A stretch of DNA of 13,430 nucleotides, from assembly GCA_021414185.1 (NCBI GenBank), contig JAIOOZ010000012.1, forward strand, positions 1 through 13,430. Reading direction: 5' to 3'. Positions within the stretch are counted from its first letter, which is position 1, and the number at the start of each line of letters is the position of its first letter. The stretch is from Betaproteobacteria bacterium. GTDB lineage: Bacteria > Pseudomonadota > Gammaproteobacteria > Burkholderiales > SG8-41. A program made the position numbers and the translations under genes. The notes beneath the pieces were generated by a model that ran no database searches, was not told where the DNA came from, and saw nothing but the letters and a program-made list of their open reading frames with translations. Positions 11,657 to 13,430 of the stretch are shown here, in pieces.

Positions 11657-13430
11657 ATGCGCAAAATTAAATACAGCGCCCGGTTTTCCGGATTGGCGTT
11701 TGCCGCCATTCTATGCGTGGCGACGGTCGTATTGCCGCCGCCTGCTGCCGGCGCGGACCAACGAGTCGCTCTCGTCATCGGCAACAGCGCCTACCCCTCC
11801 TCGCGCCTGCCCAATCCCGTCAACGATGCGAAAGCGATGGCCGAGAAACTGAAGTCGCTGGGCTTCGACGTCATTCTGAAAACCGACGCCAACCAGCGCG
11901 AAATGACACGGTCGTTCAGCGAATTCGGGCGCAAGCTCGTGCCGGGCAGCGTCAGCCTCTTCTACTACGCCGGTCACGGCATGCAGGTGCGCGGCAAAAA
12001 CTTTCTGATTCCGGTCGATGCGGAAATCGACAACGAAGCGTCCGTGCGCAGCGAGGCCGTGGACGTCGATCAGATCTTCGACCACCTGGGGTCAGCGCGG
12101 CTCAGCATGATCATCCTGGATGCGTGTCGCAACAATCCGTTTGAACGCCGCATCCGCAACGGCGCGGGCAGCGGCCTCGCGCAAATCGACGCGCCGACCG
12201 GTACTTTGCTCGCCTATGCGACCGCGCCGGGCAAGGTTGCCGCCGACGGCAGCGGCGCCAACGGCCTTTATACCTCCGAGTTGCTCAAGGCCATCGACAC
12301 ACCCGCACTGAGGATCGAGGATGTATTCAAGCAGGTGCGCATCAATGTGCTCAAGGCCTCCGACAATCAGCAGATACCCTGGGAGTCCTCATCGCTGACG
12401 AGCGAGTTCTATTTCAGACCCGGCACGACGTCCGGCAGCAACGAGAAACTCGCGCTCCAGCAAGCCGCTCAGATGCAAGCGGAACTGCAGAAGGCACTGC
12501 AGGAAGAACGCCGAAAACGCGAACGCGACGCCGAGTCAGTCAAGGTGGAGATGGAGAAACTGCGCGCCGAGTTGCTAGCACTGAGGACGGCGCCCGCAAG
12601 CGGTCCGGTCGCGATTCCAACCACTGCCGCGGCCGCAGTGTCTAGCCCCGGCATGCAATCGCCGGCGAGCGTGCCGTCTGCGCCGCAAACACAAACCGCT
12701 ACCGCCACCGGCGTCGCGAGTTCGTCGCCGACCGCCGCATCAGCAACCGAGCAATGGACACGCCGGCTTGCGTTGCTGCAAAAATCGCCCACGGGCCTTG
12801 GCTTGTCGAAAGCGGTTGCGATCCTGCTTGATATTAGCGCGGACGCCGAATTGAGCCTGCTGCTCGTGCATGAAGCCGAGGTCAAAAGCAAGAGCTGGCA
12901 CAACGCCTATGCAATGGGCACCGACAGTAGAGGCAATCTCATTTGGGGCGGCGGCTACCAATTGAGGGCGGCGCCCGAAGCCGCCCAAACGGCGGTCGAA
13001 TTTTGCTCGACTGCGGCCGGTGAATCTTGCAAGGTCGTTTTGGCCAATGGCGAATTTCGCGAGATGGATTTTCTGACCGTCGCAAAACAAATGGGCGCAA
13101 AAAGCATTGGCGCTGCGCGCGAAGCGTTCATCAAGAGCCTTTTGGCGAAGCCGCGCGAATCACAAATCGGCAGCGCCGCGGGTCGAGTCGGCACGCAGGG
13201 CGGCTGGTCAATCGGCTACGCCTCCATTCGCGAGCCGCAAACCGTGGAGCAAGTCGTGCGCGTCCCGGGCCCGCACACAACCGACTGGGCCGCCCGCATC
13301 GCGCTGCTCGAGAACTTTCCGGAGCCGCTGACATTTGCAAAAGCAATGATAGTACTGCTCGACGCCGGCACAGGGGCCGCGTTTATCGAACAGGAAAAAG
13401 AACTCCAGCAGATGCAATGGCAGAGCGCCT
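11657..13430 (+). CDS. Exported caspase-family (C14-like) protein, 3' end outside the window
   Basis: 591 residues are visible and the frame is open at the right edge. A signal peptide (hydrophobic 11-29, then PPPAAGA) precedes a caspase p20-like domain (~35-255). It begins RVALVIGNSAYPSS and NPVNDAKAMAEKL, and contains H107 in YYAGHGMQ and C157 in LDACRNN, the expected His-Cys dyad. An Arg/Glu-rich coiled coil follows (~262-312), then a Ser/Ala/Thr/Pro linker (~313-363). The C-terminal region repeats a motif W-xx-R-x-ALL...KA...LLD (from W367 and again from W544). Between the copies is a cysteine-containing segment (EFCSTAAGESCKVVL). GGGGA nine bases upstream supports the ATG at 11657. It follows crp by 129 bases and may have its own promoter. 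The substrate is unknown. Confidence 0.9.
   Translation, partial: MRKIKYSARFSGLAFAAILCVATVVLPPPAAGADQRVALVIGNSAYPSSRLPNPVNDAKAMAEKLKSLGFDVILKTDANQREMTRSFSEFGRKLVPGSVSLFYYAGHGMQVRGKNFLIPVDAEIDNEASVRSEAVDVDQIFDHLGSARLSMIILDACRNNPFERRIRNGAGSGLAQIDAPTGTLLAYATAPGKVAADGSGANGLYTSELLKAIDTPALRIEDVFKQVRINVLKASDNQQIPWESSSLTSEFYFRPGTTSGSNEKLALQQAAQMQAELQKALQEERRKRERDAESVKVEMEKLRAELLALRTAPASGPVAIPTTAAAAVSSPGMQSPASVPSAPQTQTATATGVASSSPTAASATEQWTRRLALLQKSPTGLGLSKAVAILLDISADAELSLLLVHEAEVKSKSWHNAYAMGTDSRGNLIWGGGYQLRAAPEAAQTAVEFCSTAAGESCKVVLANGEFREMDFLTVAKQMGAKSIGAAREAFIKSLLAKPRESQIGSAAGRVGTQGGWSIGYASIREPQTVEQVVRVPGPHTTDWAARIALLENFPEPLTFAKAMIVLLDAGTGAAFIEQEKELQQMQWQSA

Overview
The window is GC-rich and densely coded. 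Its gene families (a YjbE-type TerC transporter behind a yybP-ykoY riboswitch, a CbbR-like LysR regulator, a CHASE2 nucleotide cyclase, CHAT and caspase proteins) suggest a betaproteobacterium or a close relative. That placement is inferred from protein style; no rRNA or tRNA gene is present to anchor it.

Left part (1-2759). The end of an unrecognised gene converges on a broken nhaA antiporter gene. nhaA has lost about one transmembrane helix and its frame at a three-copy CACCG repeat. Upstream of it, on the same strand, a strong terminator closes a 420-residue TerC-UspA fusion gene. Inside that gene is a complete, in-frame ribosome binding site and start codon from which the UspA part could also be made alone.

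Regulatory centre (2760-3431). This gene-free stretch holds two divergent manganese-sensing yybP-ykoY riboswitches with recognisable promoters. The minus-strand one serves the TerC-UspA gene. The plus-strand one has a textbook terminator-type expression platform, followed by a second hairpin of nearly the same sequence. It leads into a LysR/CbbR-type gene that has lost most of its DNA-binding helix-turn-helix in frame. A riboswitch of this class in front of a transcription factor is unusual.

Right part (4308-13430). A bidirectional terminator separates lysR from a minus-strand operon. In transcription order this operon encodes an exported FecR-like protein, an exported TPR-CHAT protease-like protein with a perfect EF-hand loop between its catalytic His and Cys, and a small membrane protein. 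Divergent to it run a CHASE2 nucleotide cyclase, a 16-codon mini-ORF joined to both neighbours by ATGA overlaps, and a Crp-type regulator. After these comes an exported caspase (C14-like) protein that runs off the right edge. The cyclase sensor, the FecR protein and both caspase-fold proteins are all predicted to face the periplasm. The region therefore looks like a candidate envelope-sensing cyclic-nucleotide module associated with two proteases; this functional link is inference from gene order. No mobile element, CRISPR array or structural RNA gene was seen.
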